Of a stretch of DNA of 64,000 nucleotides, positions 32,927 through 42,157 are shown in pieces. This DNA comes from Mycolicibacterium frederiksbergense (GTDB lineage: Bacteria > Actinomycetota > Actinomycetes > Mycobacteriales > Mycobacteriaceae). Numbering within the stretch: the first letter of the stretch is position 1; every line of letters starts with the position of its first letter. The stretch covers positions 1,984,001 through 2,048,000 of the forward strand of contig NZ_CP038799.1 of NCBI RefSeq assembly GCF_012223425.1. The letters are read 5' to 3'. The notes beneath the pieces were generated by a model. That model saw nothing but the letters and a program-made list of their open reading frames with translations, was not told the origin of the DNA and did not search any database. A program made the position numbers and the translations under genes.

Positions 32927-35194
32927 TCAGTCGGCAGGATCTTCGGTGACCGGCCGCTCGACCAACAGCGACATCCCGTGGTGCGCCGGCATCTCCACGG
33001 TGAAGCTGTGCAGGTCATCGACGTGGGCGATCTCTTTGCCGCTGAACATGTCCGAGACGACCGCGTCCGGTGGCAGGAACTCCGAACGCACCGTCCCGGC
33101 GATATCGGCGTTGGCGAAATTGAGCACCGTCAGTTGCAGCTGGTGCGGATCTGCCAGCTGATGCACCATGACCAGCATGCCGCGGTGCGACACCTCCGGG
33201 ATATCCACCTGGGTGCTGGTGGCGATGCCGAAATGCGTACGCACGGCCAGAATCGCCTGCAGCTGCCGCAGGAAGCTGGCCTCATTGTCCATCTGATCCG
33301 GGATCGATCCGTAGAGGCTGGTGCCGCGCGGCATCCCGGCACTGGAGTGCCGGGCATCGGGGTTCACACCCATGAGGTCATGCGCGGCGCGATGGATCCA
33401 CCGGGTGTCCCCGCCACGGAGCAGTTCGCTCACATCACCGGGCGGGAGCGTCAGCATGCCGCACAGGTCCCACCCCGAGAGCGCGAAGACGCCCGGCTGC
33501 AGGGCGTTGAACATCGCGAGCAGCAGATGCGCACGCCGGATGGGATCGATATCGGTGATCTCGTCAAGGTCGGATATACCGAGCGTCGCCGCGATCACGG
33601 TCGCCGTCGTGCAGGCGATGCCGTTGGTGGTGAACACCAGGTTGTACGGGGCGTCGGGACCGGTGAGCGCCTCGACCAGGTCGGTGCGCACGCTGTGCCC
33701 GAGTTGTTCGCCGGTGACCTCGTGGCCCTTGTAGGTGTAGATGTCGTCGCGATGCCCGGCCGACCAGTGCACGAGTTCGTAGGTCAGTTCGTCGTGGTTC
33801 TGCATGGCGTGCACCAGCGAGGCCGGATCGATGTCCGTCTCCAGCGTGGTGCGCAGGGTCAGCCGGAGGAACTCGGTGTCGGCGGTGGCCAGCGCGTGCT
33901 GGTAGGCGGGCCGGTTGATGAAGTCATAGGACAGGTCCGGCCCGGCGATGCTGTTCTCGCGGATGTCGTCGATGGTGAGATTGAGCTCCTGGAAGGTGAA
34001 TCCACCGAGCTTGCGCACCATGCTGCCGATGAACTGGTTCGCCGCCTGCGACAGCGGGTGCCCCTCGGACCAGCCGACGTCGTCCTCTGAGGACTTCTCG
34101 GCGCCGAGGAACCCGTTGGCGTCCAGGCGCAGACCGCCGGTGCCCAGGTCGGACAGTGAATGCAGCGCGTCGCCGATCACCAGCCGCATTCCCGCGAAGC
34201 TGGGATCAAGCCAGTTGATGGAGGGCTGACCGTCCTTGAAGTAGTGCAGGTACACCCAGCGCCGCTCGACACCGTCCACGCCGACGATCGGGCGGGTCAC
34301 GCTCCAGTTGGTCTCCTTGATGCCCTCGGCGTAGAAGATGACGCGCTGCAGGCGGCCGATGATGTAGCCGGCCTTGTCGAGCCAATCCTCGGTCGCGGCA
34401 TCGCAATTCACCGAATCCGCACCCTCGGGAACGTCGGGAAGATGCTCCCAGTCACGCGGATCGATATCCACCATGTGGTAGATGCCCGGGTAGTCGGCGT
34501 ACTTCATCTCGGCCAGCCGGAAGTCTGCCCCCTTGCCGGTGTGACCCGGCACGATGTCATCGATGATCGTGCCGCCATACCAGTTGGCGGTTCCGCACAT
34601 CTGCCGAAACTCGTCCTCGGATCCGAAGGCCGGGTCGATCTGCGTGCTGATGCGGTCGAAGTGGCCGTCCACACTCGGAGTGAGCTGCCAGCCCGAGATG
34701 CCGCCGGCCCGTTTCACCGGACCGGTGTGCACGGCCTGGATACCGATCTCCGCGAAGGCCTTCCACAGTGATTCATCGGACATCGCCTTGAGGAACGACT
34801 CGTCGGAGCGGGTGATCAGCGACAGCGGGTAGGCGGTGAACCACACCGACGCGGTCTCCACCGCGGTCCGCGGGTTGGGCCGGGCGAAGGGGTTCTGCCA
34901 CATCGAACCCTGTCCGGAGAACTGCTGGCTGATCTCGTTGGCGTCGGCAAGCATCGACTGCGACAACAGCCACGAGACATAGGCCTGGTTTTCTCCGGTC
35001 GGCGGGCCGTCCTGGGCCAGCGACCGCCGCACGAACGGGGTGCGCACCCTGGGGCGGAACCGCAAGACTTTCGGGCGCGCCGGATGCAGGTGCTCGTCGA
35101 AGGTGATCTCCGCAGGCTCGTTGGCCTGATCTTCGGGTTTGGGGTCCGATGATGTGGCGGCAGGTTCCGACGGCTCGGCCGCGTGTGTCGACAT
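32927..35194 (-). CDS. GH13 alpha-glucosyl enzyme, trehalose-synthase-like
   Basis: A 755-residue GH13 protein. Region II is [10 protein letters not shown] (nucleophile Asp), region III FTFQELN (acid/base Glu) and region [12 protein letters not shown]. The first 70 residues are a Pro/Glu-rich extension before the catalytic barrel. The early barrel lacks the usual DxxxNH region I form, instead reading [11 protein letters not shown], which suggests a divergent maltose glucosyltransferase/trehalose-synthase type rather than an amylase. No secretion signal. It may convert maltose and trehalose in the same alpha-glucan economy as GlgX. The exact reaction is uncertain. Confidence 0.75.
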   Translation of the reverse strand: MSTHAAEPSEPAATSSDPKPEDQANEPAEITFDEHLHPARPKVLRFRPRVRTPFVRRSLAQDGPPTGENQAYVSWLLSQSMLADANEISQQFSGQGSMWQNPFARPNPRTAVETASVWFTAYPLSLITRSDESFLKAMSDESLWKAFAEIGIQAVHTGPVKRAGGISGWQLTPSVDGHFDRISTQIDPAFGSEDEFRQMCGTANWYGGTIIDDIVPGHTGKGADFRLAEMKYADYPGIYHMVDIDPRDWEHLPDVPEGADSVNCDAATEDWLDKAGYIIGRLQRVIFYAEGIKETNWSVTRPIVGVDGVERRWVYLHYFKDGQPSINWLDPSFAGMRLVIGDALHSLSDLGTGGLRLDANGFLGAEKSSEDDVGWSEGHPLSQAANQFIGSMVRKLGGFTFQELNLTIDDIRENSIAGPDLSYDFINRPAYQHALATADTEFLRLTLRTTLETDIDPASLVHAMQNHDELTYELVHWSAGHRDDIYTYKGHEVTGEQLGHSVRTDLVEALTGPDAPYNLVFTTNGIACTTATVIAATLGISDLDEITDIDPIRRAHLLLAMFNALQPGVFALSGWDLCGMLTLPPGDVSELLRGGDTRWIHRAAHDLMGVNPDARHSSAGMPRGTSLYGSIPDQMDNEASFLRQLQAILAVRTHFGIATSTQVDIPEVSHRGMLVMVHQLADPHQLQLTVLNFANADIAGTVRSEFLPPDAVVSDMFSGKEIAHVDDLHSFTVEMPAHHGMSLLVERPVTEDPAD

Positions 35195-35307
35195 CTGACT
35201 CCTCCCAGGTCTCGCGCAGCCGCAGCCCCGCCGTCGGTGTTATTGCCGTTATGCCTTGCACGGAAACTTCCGCACGACCAACGCTACAGAGAGTTGCCGA
35301 TCCCCGG

Positions 35308-35736
35308 TCAGTCGGCGACGTCGAAGGCGGCGATGACCTTGCGCGGCGTGATGCGCACGACCAGTTCCCCGGGGACGCCATTGCGTTCGCCGTACTCGTC
35401 GGCACGCTGCTCGCCCATGTAGCGCGCCGCGATGCGGGTGGCGGTACCGCGTAGATCCGGGTCGTTCTCGCTGAGCTCAGCCGTGCCCTGCACCTGGACG
35501 AAGGAGAACGGCGGGCGCTCGTCGTCGACGAGGAGCACCACCCGAGGATCACGTTGCAGGGCACGGCCTTTGGCGGTGTTCGCGCCGGTGTTGAAGACCA
35601 GCCGGCCGTCCTCCACCAGAAACCAGACGGGAGCGATCAGGGGGCGGCCGTCGGCCGCGACGTAGCCGAGCTTGCCGGTCCGGGTGCCCGCCGACAGAAA
35701 TGTGATGACGTCCTCGCTCAGCGAATCAGTTGCCAT
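35308..35736 (-). CDS. PPOX-class F420/FMN-dependent oxidoreductase
   Basis: A 142-residue split-beta-barrel flavoprotein of the pyridoxamine-oxidase-like superfamily. GKLGYVAADGRPLIAPVWF, NTGANTAKGRAL and VQVQGTAEL match the mycobacterial subgroup that binds deazaflavin F420 or, less often, FMN. Typical roles are reduction of biliverdin or other low-abundance substrates. It stands alone between the GH13 and the RsbW-like genes. Confidence 0.82.
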   Translation of the reverse strand: MATDSLSEDVITFLSAGTRTGKLGYVAADGRPLIAPVWFLVEDGRLVFNTGANTAKGRALQRDPRVVLLVDDERPPFSFVQVQGTAELSENDPDLRGTATRIAARYMGEQRADEYGERNGVPGELVVRITPRKVIAAFDVAD

Positions 35737-35859
35737 ATGTCCATCATGCGCCAGCCCGGCAGGCGATACCGCTGGTACCCAATATGTTTGCCACGCTGTG
35801 CTGAGTTGTTATCCCCGTCACGAATGAACATCGCCCAAACTGGGTAAAGTGCCCATGTC

Positions 35860-36342
35860 ATGGGTGATCGAGGACGGCAGCGCGCGGCATTCTCCCGCCC
35901 GGGAGTCGTTGCCACGATGGTGCACGCCGTGCAGATCCGTGACGACTTCGCCGCCTGGCTTGCCCGGTCTCTGAGCGTGGACGCGGAGAAGACCAGCGAC
36001 ATCGTTCTCGCCGTCAACGAGGCGCTGGCGAACGCGGCCGAACACGCCTACCTGGACTCCCCCGAGCCGGGACCGATGCATGTGCGCGCCGACCACGATC
36101 CGCAACTGGCCACGCTGACGGTGTGGATCACCGACGAGGGCCGCTGGCGCGCGAAGGAGCCCGCGACAGCGCCCAACCCCGCGCGGGGCCGCGGGCTGAT
36201 ATTGATGCGAGCGCTCACCGACAGCGCCGCGGTCGACTCGACGGCCACCGGCACCGAGGTGCGGCTGCACTGGGACCAGATCGCGGCACGTCCCGCCGAT
36301 GCCGCCGATGCCGAACAGGACGACGACCGCCTGCTCGCATAG
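35860..36342 (+). CDS. RsbW-like anti-sigma/HATPase protein
   Basis: A 160-residue ATP-binding protein of the GHKL type. The N-box is VNEALANAAEHAY (about residues 51-63), the G1 box WITDEGRW, and the G2/ATP-lid GRGLILMRAL. This architecture matches RsbW/SpoIIAB-like serine kinases that bind sigma factors or anti-anti-sigma proteins. It is not adjacent to a sigma-factor gene, so its partner is unknown; cross-talk with the RsbQ/RsbP pair 5 kb upstream is an inference. An internal ATG at 35920 is an alternative start. Confidence 0.82.
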   Translation: MGDRGRQRAAFSRPGVVATMVHAVQIRDDFAAWLARSLSVDAEKTSDIVLAVNEALANAAEHAYLDSPEPGPMHVRADHDPQLATLTVWITDEGRWRAKEPATAPNPARGRGLILMRALTDSAAVDSTATGTEVRLHWDQIAARPADAADAEQDDDRLLA

Positions 36343-36349
36343 CGGGCCG

Positions 36350-37780
36350 CTAATGAGTCGGTGTGCCGCCGGCCGGAAGCGGACGCGTCGCGGTGAAGAA
36401 TGCCAGGACCACGGCGACTGCGCCGATCATCGCCGCCGCCACAAAGGCCGCGTGCACGCCGGGCATATCCGGTGCGCCACCCGAGGCGGACGCCTTGGCC
36501 ATGACCGTGACGAACAGTGCAGTGCCGGCCGCGCCCGCGACCTGTTGCAGGGTCGTCATGATGGCGCTGCCGTGGGAGTACAGCCGGTCGGGCAGGGCGC
36601 TGAGGGCATCGGTCATCAGCGGAGTGAACATCATCGACAGTCCCACCATCATGATCGTCTGCAGGACAACGAGTTCCCAGACCGGCGTGGCCGCCGACAG
36701 CAGCGCGAAGCCACACAGCGACAGGAACAGCAGGAACGAGCCGGGAACGACCAGCCGGCGCGCCCCGTGCCGGTCGTACACGCGCCCGACCAGCGGCCCC
36801 GCCAAGCCCATCAACAGTCCGCCCGGCAGGCTCGTCAGCCCGGCCACCAGGGCGCTCTTCCCCAGGACGTCCTGTACGTAGAGCGGCACCATGATGATCG
36901 CGCCGAACAGCCCGGTGAAGCCGATGACCACCAGACCCACCGAGACCGAGAACCGCCGGTAGGTGAACGGCCGCAGATCCAGGAACGCACGATCATCGCG
37001 TTGCAACCGCAGCTGCCGCGCGCCGAACAGCACCATCGCGACCGCACCGGCGCCCAGCGGCACCCACGCCGGTACGGACTGACCGCCGTGCCCGGGCGCG
37101 CCCAGTTCCGAGAGCCCGAACACCAAGCCCGCGAACGCGATCGCCGAAAGCGGCACCGAGACAGGATCGATGCGGGTGGGTTGTTCTCGCTCATCTGCGA
37201 CGCGCAGCCACATCCACCCGGCGGCGAGTCCGAGCAGGGCGATGGGCAACACGATCCAGAACATCCAGCGCCAGTTCAGCGATCCGAGGATGAAACCGGA
37301 CAGGGTGGGCCCCACCGCGGGTGCGACGGCGATGACGATCGAGATGGTGCCCATGGTCTGCCCGCGACGTTCGGCGAGGATCAACTTCATGACCGTCGTC
37401 ATCAGCAGCGGCACCATGACCGCGGTGCCGCACGCCTGCACGATGCGTCCGGCCAGCAGGACGGCGAAGCCCGGCGCCAGTGCGCAGACCAGGGTGCCCG
37501 CGCAGAACAGCGACATCGACGCCACGAAGATGGCCCGAACCGGAAAACGTTGCAACAGTGATCCCGACATCGGGATCACCACGGCCATGGTGAGCAGGAA
37601 GCCGCTGGTCAGCCATTGCGCCGTGCGGGCGGCGATCTCCAGATCGACGATCAGCACGGGAAGCGCGACGCTCATGATCGTCTCGTTGAGGATCATGACG
37701 AACGCGGAGAACACCAGCAGCGCGATGATGACGCCCGCGCTGGGCGGTGCTTTCGGCTGCGCTGCTGTTCGGGTACTCAT
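36350..37780 (-). CDS. MFS multidrug efflux transporter (DHA2/EmrB type)
   Basis: A 476-residue transporter with about 14 hydrophobic segments. It has the DHA2-type N-terminal motif LNETIMSVALPVL, motif A-like loop RFPVRAIFVASM and motif C around TISIVIAVAPAVGPTLSGFIL. It should export lipophilic drugs by proton exchange. The ATG at 37780 follows GGGAG with good spacing, so I prefer it to the GTG two codons upstream. The 3' end abuts the RsbW-like gene end (7 nt, convergent). Confidence 0.9.
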   Translation of the reverse strand: MSTRTAAQPKAPPSAGVIIALLVFSAFVMILNETIMSVALPVLIVDLEIAARTAQWLTSGFLLTMAVVIPMSGSLLQRFPVRAIFVASMSLFCAGTLVCALAPGFAVLLAGRIVQACGTAVMVPLLMTTVMKLILAERRGQTMGTISIVIAVAPAVGPTLSGFILGSLNWRWMFWIVLPIALLGLAAGWMWLRVADEREQPTRIDPVSVPLSAIAFAGLVFGLSELGAPGHGGQSVPAWVPLGAGAVAMVLFGARQLRLQRDDRAFLDLRPFTYRRFSVSVGLVVIGFTGLFGAIIMVPLYVQDVLGKSALVAGLTSLPGGLLMGLAGPLVGRVYDRHGARRLVVPGSFLLFLSLCGFALLSAATPVWELVVLQTIMMVGLSMMFTPLMTDALSALPDRLYSHGSAIMTTLQQVAGAAGTALFVTVMAKASASGGAPDMPGVHAAFVAAAMIGAVAVVLAFFTATRPLPAGGTPTH

Positions 37781-37942
37781 GCACACTCCCTGGGTGACCG
37801 CACATAGTTAGCGCGGCTACCCAGAGTAGGCGCGAGTCCGTGGGTCGCGAAACTGAATATTCTCCCGCCCCGCGATCTGCGTGCGATCGGCCTCCGCGGG
37901 GTACACCGCATCATCACGGCAACGGCTCGCGCGGAGGCAGGG

Positions 37943-39295
37943 ATGACATCAGAGGCCATGGCGCATGCGCCGCAAGGCGCACCTCCCGAGGGCAAGCTCG
38001 CCCGAAAGATCACCGGTCCGCTGTTGTTCCTGTTCATCCTCGGCGACGTCCTCGGAGCGGGGATCTATGCCTTGATGGGGGTACTGGCCGGCGAGGTCGG
38101 CGGGGCATTGTGGGTGCCGCTGCTGGCAGCGCTCCTGTTGGCACTGCTGACCGCGGGTTCGTACGCCGAACTGGTCACCAAGTACCCGAAGGCCGGTGGT
38201 GCGGCGGTCTTCGCGGAGCGGGCCTTCCGTCGTCCGCTGGTGTCGTTCCTGGTCGGCTTCTGCATGCTCGCGGCGGGCGTGACCAGCGCGGCGGGACTGT
38301 CACTCGCCTTCGCCGGGGATTACCTCGCCACGTTCATCGATGTGCCGGCAATACCGGCCGCCGTAGTGTTTCTCGGGCTGGTCGCGGCGCTCAACGCCCG
38401 CGGGATCAGCGAATCGCTGAAAAGCAACGTGGTCCTGACGGTCATCGAGTTGACCGGCCTGCTGATCGTGATCGTCGCGGGTGCAGTGATGGTCGGCCGA
38501 GGCGGCGGTGACCTCGGGCGAGTCGTGGAGTTCCCCGCGGACACGACGCCGGCCCTGGCGATCCTGGGCGGAGCGATCATCGCCTACTACTCGTTCGTCG
38601 GATTCGAGACCTCGGCCAATGTCGTTGAGGAGATCCGTGATCCGAGCAAGGTCTACCCACGGGTGCTGTTCGCCTCGCTGATCACCGCAGGAGTCGTCTA
38701 CGTCCTGGTCGGCCTCGCGAGCGCCGCCGTGTTGTCGCCCGAGGAATTGTCCCGGTCCAGCGGTCCCCTGCTCGACGTCGTCTCGGTGTCCGGACTCGGT
38801 GTTCCCGCGTGGGCGTTCAGCGCCATCGCATTGGTGGCGGTGGCCAACGGGGCCCTGCTGACCATGATCATGTCGAGCCGGTTGGCATTCGGCATGGCAG
38901 AGCACGGTCTCCTGCCAAAACAATTGGGTTACGTTCTGCCGCAACGCCGCACACCGTGGGTCGCGATCGTGGGAACGACCGTCGTGGCGATGCTACTCAC
39001 GCTGGTCGGCGATCTGTCGACCTTGGCGGAGACGGTGGTGCTGCTGCTGTTGTTCGTGTTCATCTCGACCAACGTCGCGGTCCTGGTGCTGCGGCGAGAC
39101 ACCGTGGATCATCCGCATTTCCGGGTGTGGACGGCGGTGCCGGTGCTGGGTGTGGCATCGTGCCTGCTGCTGTTGACCCAGCAGTCCGCGAAGGTCTGGC
39201 TGTTCGCGGCCGTCCTGCTCGCCGTGGGCGCCGTCCTGTTCCTGGTGACCCGGCGCCTCGGCGCGTCTCAGGCGTTCAGCGACCACACGGCGTAG
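37943..39295 (+). CDS. APC-family amino acid/amine permease
   Basis: A 450-residue permease with about 12 hydrophobic helices. The first helix has GDVLGAGIYALMG (the unwound Gly-rich substrate segment), and SFVGFETSANVVEEIRDPSKVYPR, the APC signature, lies at about residue 214. The substrate could be an amino acid or polyamine. Its last 28 nt overlap the convergent TspO gene. Confidence 0.88.
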   Translation: MTSEAMAHAPQGAPPEGKLARKITGPLLFLFILGDVLGAGIYALMGVLAGEVGGALWVPLLAALLLALLTAGSYAELVTKYPKAGGAAVFAERAFRRPLVSFLVGFCMLAAGVTSAAGLSLAFAGDYLATFIDVPAIPAAVVFLGLVAALNARGISESLKSNVVLTVIELTGLLIVIVAGAVMVGRGGGDLGRVVEFPADTTPALAILGGAIIAYYSFVGFETSANVVEEIRDPSKVYPRVLFASLITAGVVYVLVGLASAAVLSPEELSRSSGPLLDVVSVSGLGVPAWAFSAIALVAVANGALLTMIMSSRLAFGMAEHGLLPKQLGYVLPQRRTPWVAIVGTTVVAMLLTLVGDLSTLAETVVLLLLFVFISTNVAVLVLRRDTVDHPHFRVWTAVPVLGVASCLLLLTQQSAKVWLFAAVLLAVGAVLFLVTRRLGASQAFSDHTA

Positions 39296-39768
39296 TTCAG
39301 CGCCGTCGCGAACAGCACCCACCCGAGGTAGGGAATCAGCATCACGGCCGCGAGGCGGTTCGCCCTCCAGAACAGTGCGATCGTGGCGGCGACCGCGACG
39401 TCGAGTGCCACGATGTCCACCAGGGCCAGGCCTCGCCAGCCGAGCCCGAAGAACAACGGTGACCAGGCCAGGTTGAGGGCGAGTTGCACGCCGTAGACGA
39501 TGATCGCCGGATTGCTCCACCGCGGGTTCGCCCGCCAGATCAGCCAGGCCGCCACCGCCATCAGCACATACAGGACGGTCCACACCGGGCCGAACAGGAA
39601 GGACGGTGGGGCCCAACTGGGTTGTGCCAGCTGTCCGTACTCGGATGCGGCATCGGCCGACGCGTACCCGCCCAGCGCCGCGACCACGGCGACGACGAGT
39701 AGCGAGACGACAAGTGCGGGAATGTGTTGGGAGCGGCCTGTGGTCGATGTCTCGGTGGTCATCTGCAT
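39268..39768 (-). CDS. TspO/MBR-family membrane protein
   Basis: A 166-residue protein with five hydrophobic helices and the Trp/Pro-rich family core PPSFLFGPVWTVLY, plus LNLAWSPLFFGLGW and YLGWVLFATALNY, covering the porphyrin/cholesterol-binding helices. Bacterial TspO proteins bind tetrapyrroles and take part in stress and pigment control. A second in-frame ATG lies two codons in. It diverges from the MarR gene, and a palindrome lies between them. Confidence 0.9.
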   Translation of the reverse strand: MQMTTETSTTGRSQHIPALVVSLLVVAVVAALGGYASADAASEYGQLAQPSWAPPSFLFGPVWTVLYVLMAVAAWLIWRANPRWSNPAIIVYGVQLALNLAWSPLFFGLGWRGLALVDIVALDVAVAATIALFWRANRLAAVMLIPYLGWVLFATALNYAVWSLNA

Positions 39769-39793
39769 CCATCCTTGGAGTCGGGGCTCTTCC

Positions 39794-39814
39794 TATATTG
39801 TTCAGCCTGCTGAA
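39794..39814. promoter_or_regulatory. MarR-type operator and -10 in tspO/marR divergent region
   Basis: TTCAGC-CT-GCTGAA (39801-39814) is a perfect inverted repeat in the 56-bp gap between TspO (start 39768, minus) and the MarR gene (start 39825, plus). It lies next to TATATT (39794-39799), a possible -10. Such placement fits MarR autorepression and control of tspO. Confidence 0.6.
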
Positions 39815-39824
39815 TAAATTGCAA

Positions 39825-40295
39825 ATGGCTCGACCCGACGAGAGGCACACATCGCTGATGGACGGCATCGATGGATGGCCGACGGGGCGGCTGCTCTCGA
39901 TGGCGGCCCGACTCGTCGAGCAGTCCTGGGAGCACGTGCTGCGCGAGTACGACCTGTCCAGCGCCGGCCTGATCGTCCTGCACGTGGTGGCGCCCGGGCC
40001 GGCGACCCAACGCGAGATCGCCCAGGCCTGCCGGGTGACCGATCAGACCGCCAGCCGCACCATCGAACGACTCGAACGCCTGGGCTATGTCCGCCGCCAG
40101 ACCGACCCCCGCGATGAGCGACGCAAATCGGTGATGAGCACACCGACCGGTCGCCGCGTGTATGAGGCGCTGCTCGAACGCGAACGCAACGACCCGGCCC
40201 TGATCGCCGCGATCGGCGACCACGAACCGGCACTGCGCCGCCTGCTCATCGAACTCATCCGCACCCAGCAGGCGCCCGGGCGGTCGATCACCTGA
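39825..40295 (+). CDS. MarR-family transcriptional regulator
   Basis: A 156-residue winged-HTH protein. The HTH region is ATQREIAQACRVTDQTASRTIERL (about residues 60-83), and the wing DPRDERRKSV carries the family's DxR signature. The ATG at 39825 is 10 nt after the operator palindrome and gives the usual MarR length; longer in-frame extensions run into the TspO gene. It probably regulates itself and tspO. It overlaps the convergent membrane-protein gene by 8 nt. Confidence 0.88.
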   Translation: MARPDERHTSLMDGIDGWPTGRLLSMAARLVEQSWEHVLREYDLSSAGLIVLHVVAPGPATQREIAQACRVTDQTASRTIERLERLGYVRRQTDPRDERRKSVMSTPTGRRVYEALLERERNDPALIAAIGDHEPALRRLLIELIRTQQAPGRSIT

Positions 40296-41424
40296 CCGCG
40301 GCGTGGTACCGATGCCGGGCGGCCAGGGCGAGTTCCATCTCGGCGAGCAATGGGTCGAGGAACTCCTTGCGGTACTCACCGTCGCCGACGGCACGCACGC
40401 TGACGTACATGAAGGTCAATGCCGCCAGGAGTGCGGTCACGTGCAGGTGCGCCACGGAGACCGGCAAGGCGATGTCGAACCAGACACTTTGGGCCGAGGC
40501 GCCATTGGTGAGTTTGTCCGATACTGCCGGGTTCAGCACGATCAGGCCCATCGTGAAGAACACCGCACCGGTGACGATGGCGAGCAACAGCATCTGGGTC
40601 ACCTGCGAAACCGTCAGCACCAGTAGCAGATTCACGCGCTCGCTTTTCCGGAGCGGTGCGGCGTCAGCGCCGGCCACCAAGTCGGCGAACGGTGTGCCGG
40701 CAAGACCTGCTTCGGCGCGATCGGGTAGCGGCGCGGCGGTGACCGTGTTCAGTGCGTCGAGAATCCCGGACACCAGGAAGGAAACCGCGATCAGTCCCAG
40801 AAACCCGACCAGCAGGGCCATCCGGAGCACGTCGAGATCCGTCGCGATGGTCCACACGAGCGTGTTGAAGAAGACGAGCACCGTCAGCAGGACCACCGGG
40901 AGCGCGCGGGCCATCAACCGGCCGGCCGACCGCAACTGACGAAACGTCACGCGCGCGGACCACCCCAGGATCGATCCGATTCCGGTACCGGTGGCGACCA
41001 GGATCGCGGCGATGATCGCTGCATCGACGAGCGTGTCCCGCACCAGGTTGGCACCTCCGTCGCCGTACCAGTCCGACGCCAACGCGACGACGACGGCAAT
41101 CCCCGAGGCGACCCAGCGTCCGCGTCTGCCGGATATCCACGAAACGCAATAGCCGGCCAGCAGCATCGCGGCCGGAATGGCCGCCAGCACAACCAAAGCC
41201 AGCCATTGCGATGCCGACGGATCAGCATCGACGTCGACGTCGCTGTCCCCGGATGCCACCATCACCACCAGGCTGAGCAGCATGAGCACCGCAAACGCGG
41301 CCAGGGCCGGCGCCGACCGCGGCACGACATCGCGGCACCGCGCCTTGATCGGTACGGCGGATGGCAACCCACGCTGCAGGAACCAGCGGTCGGCAGCAGT
41401 CATCGCTTCGGCGTTCGCAGGCAT
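40288..41424 (-). CDS. Polytopic membrane protein of unknown function
   Basis: A 378-residue protein with about eight hydrophobic segments: residues 35-60, 75-97, 105-118, 135-155, 175-195, 205-225, 270-295 and 320-345. An acidic DSDVDVDADP loop follows the first segment. I recognise no family motif. It is monocistronic and convergent with the MarR gene. Confidence 0.7.
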   Translation of the reverse strand: MPANAEAMTAADRWFLQRGLPSAVPIKARCRDVVPRSAPALAAFAVLMLLSLVVMVASGDSDVDVDADPSASQWLALVVLAAIPAAMLLAGYCVSWISGRRGRWVASGIAVVVALASDWYGDGGANLVRDTLVDAAIIAAILVATGTGIGSILGWSARVTFRQLRSAGRLMARALPVVLLTVLVFFNTLVWTIATDLDVLRMALLVGFLGLIAVSFLVSGILDALNTVTAAPLPDRAEAGLAGTPFADLVAGADAAPLRKSERVNLLLVLTVSQVTQMLLLAIVTGAVFFTMGLIVLNPAVSDKLTNGASAQSVWFDIALPVSVAHLHVTALLAALTFMYVSVRAVGDGEYRKEFLDPLLAEMELALAARHRYHAAVR

Positions 41425-41486
41425 GCTCCCAAGTTATCCGGGCAAGCACTCACTAGTGTTGAGGACGACCGGAAGGATGTTCGCGA

Positions 41487-42146
41487 ATGCCGACGAAGCT
41501 CGTGCGCCTGCTCGCGGGGCCCGCTGCCGCGCTGCTCGGCGTGCTGTCCGCGGGCTCGGCGGGAGCCGAGCCCGTGCGGGAACAGCTCATCATCGTGGAG
41601 GCGCCGCAGGCCGATTCACCGATCGGCACGCTCACGGCCTATGAGCGGACCGGCGGCGAGTGGCGAACGGTGCTCGGACCGACCCACGCCGATCTCGGCG
41701 AACTGGGCGTGGGCGAACCCCAGGACGATGTCTTCCGCACCCCGGTCGGCACCTTCCCGCTGGGGATGGCCTTCGGCCGGGAGCCCAACCCGGGGACCAC
41801 GATGCCCTACACCCGGGTGGACAACTCGGACTGGTGGGACGAGGACGTCGACTCCCCCACCTACAACACCCTCGTGCGGTCGCCGACGATGCCGTCCGAG
41901 GATGCCGAGAACCTGGGGCGCTCCGGCGAGATCTACGACTACGCCGTGCTCGTCGAGCACAACCCGCAGCGGATCCCCGGGCGCTCGGCGGGCATCTTCG
42001 TGCACGTCACCGACGGCGAACCGACATGGGGTTGCGTCGCGATCGATCGGGACCGGATGCGCACACTGCTCCAGTGGCTCGATCCGGCCGCCGCGCCGCG
42101 GATCATCGTGGGTGTTGGTCGGCAGGTACCGCCGGCGGGTGGTTGA
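41487..42146 (+). CDS. Secreted L,D-transpeptidase (YkuD) family protein
   Basis: A 219-residue exported protein with a signal peptide of about 27 residues (cleavage after AGSAGA). The YkuD-type catalytic motif is FVHVTDGEPTWGCVAI, with the His and the nucleophile Cys. A GTFPLGMAFG segment, as in YkuD domains, lies earlier. The domain is shorter than the mycobacterial LdtMt enzymes and has no Ig-like domains, so it resembles the minimal L,D-transpeptidase group. It probably acts on cell-wall peptidoglycan. Confidence 0.8.
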   Translation: MPTKLVRLLAGPAAALLGVLSAGSAGAEPVREQLIIVEAPQADSPIGTLTAYERTGGEWRTVLGPTHADLGELGVGEPQDDVFRTPVGTFPLGMAFGREPNPGTTMPYTRVDNSDWWDEDVDSPTYNTLVRSPTMPSEDAENLGRSGEIYDYAVLVEHNPQRIPGRSAGIFVHVTDGEPTWGCVAIDRDRMRTLLQWLDPAAAPRIIVGVGRQVPPAGG

Positions 42147-42157
42147 TCCCCGACGGT

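Noticed and set aside
35737-35859. SigF-type promoter (GTTT-N16-GGGTA) before the RsbW-like gene
   Set aside because: GGGTAA exists at 35842-35847, but no matching GTTT element occurs at the right distance.
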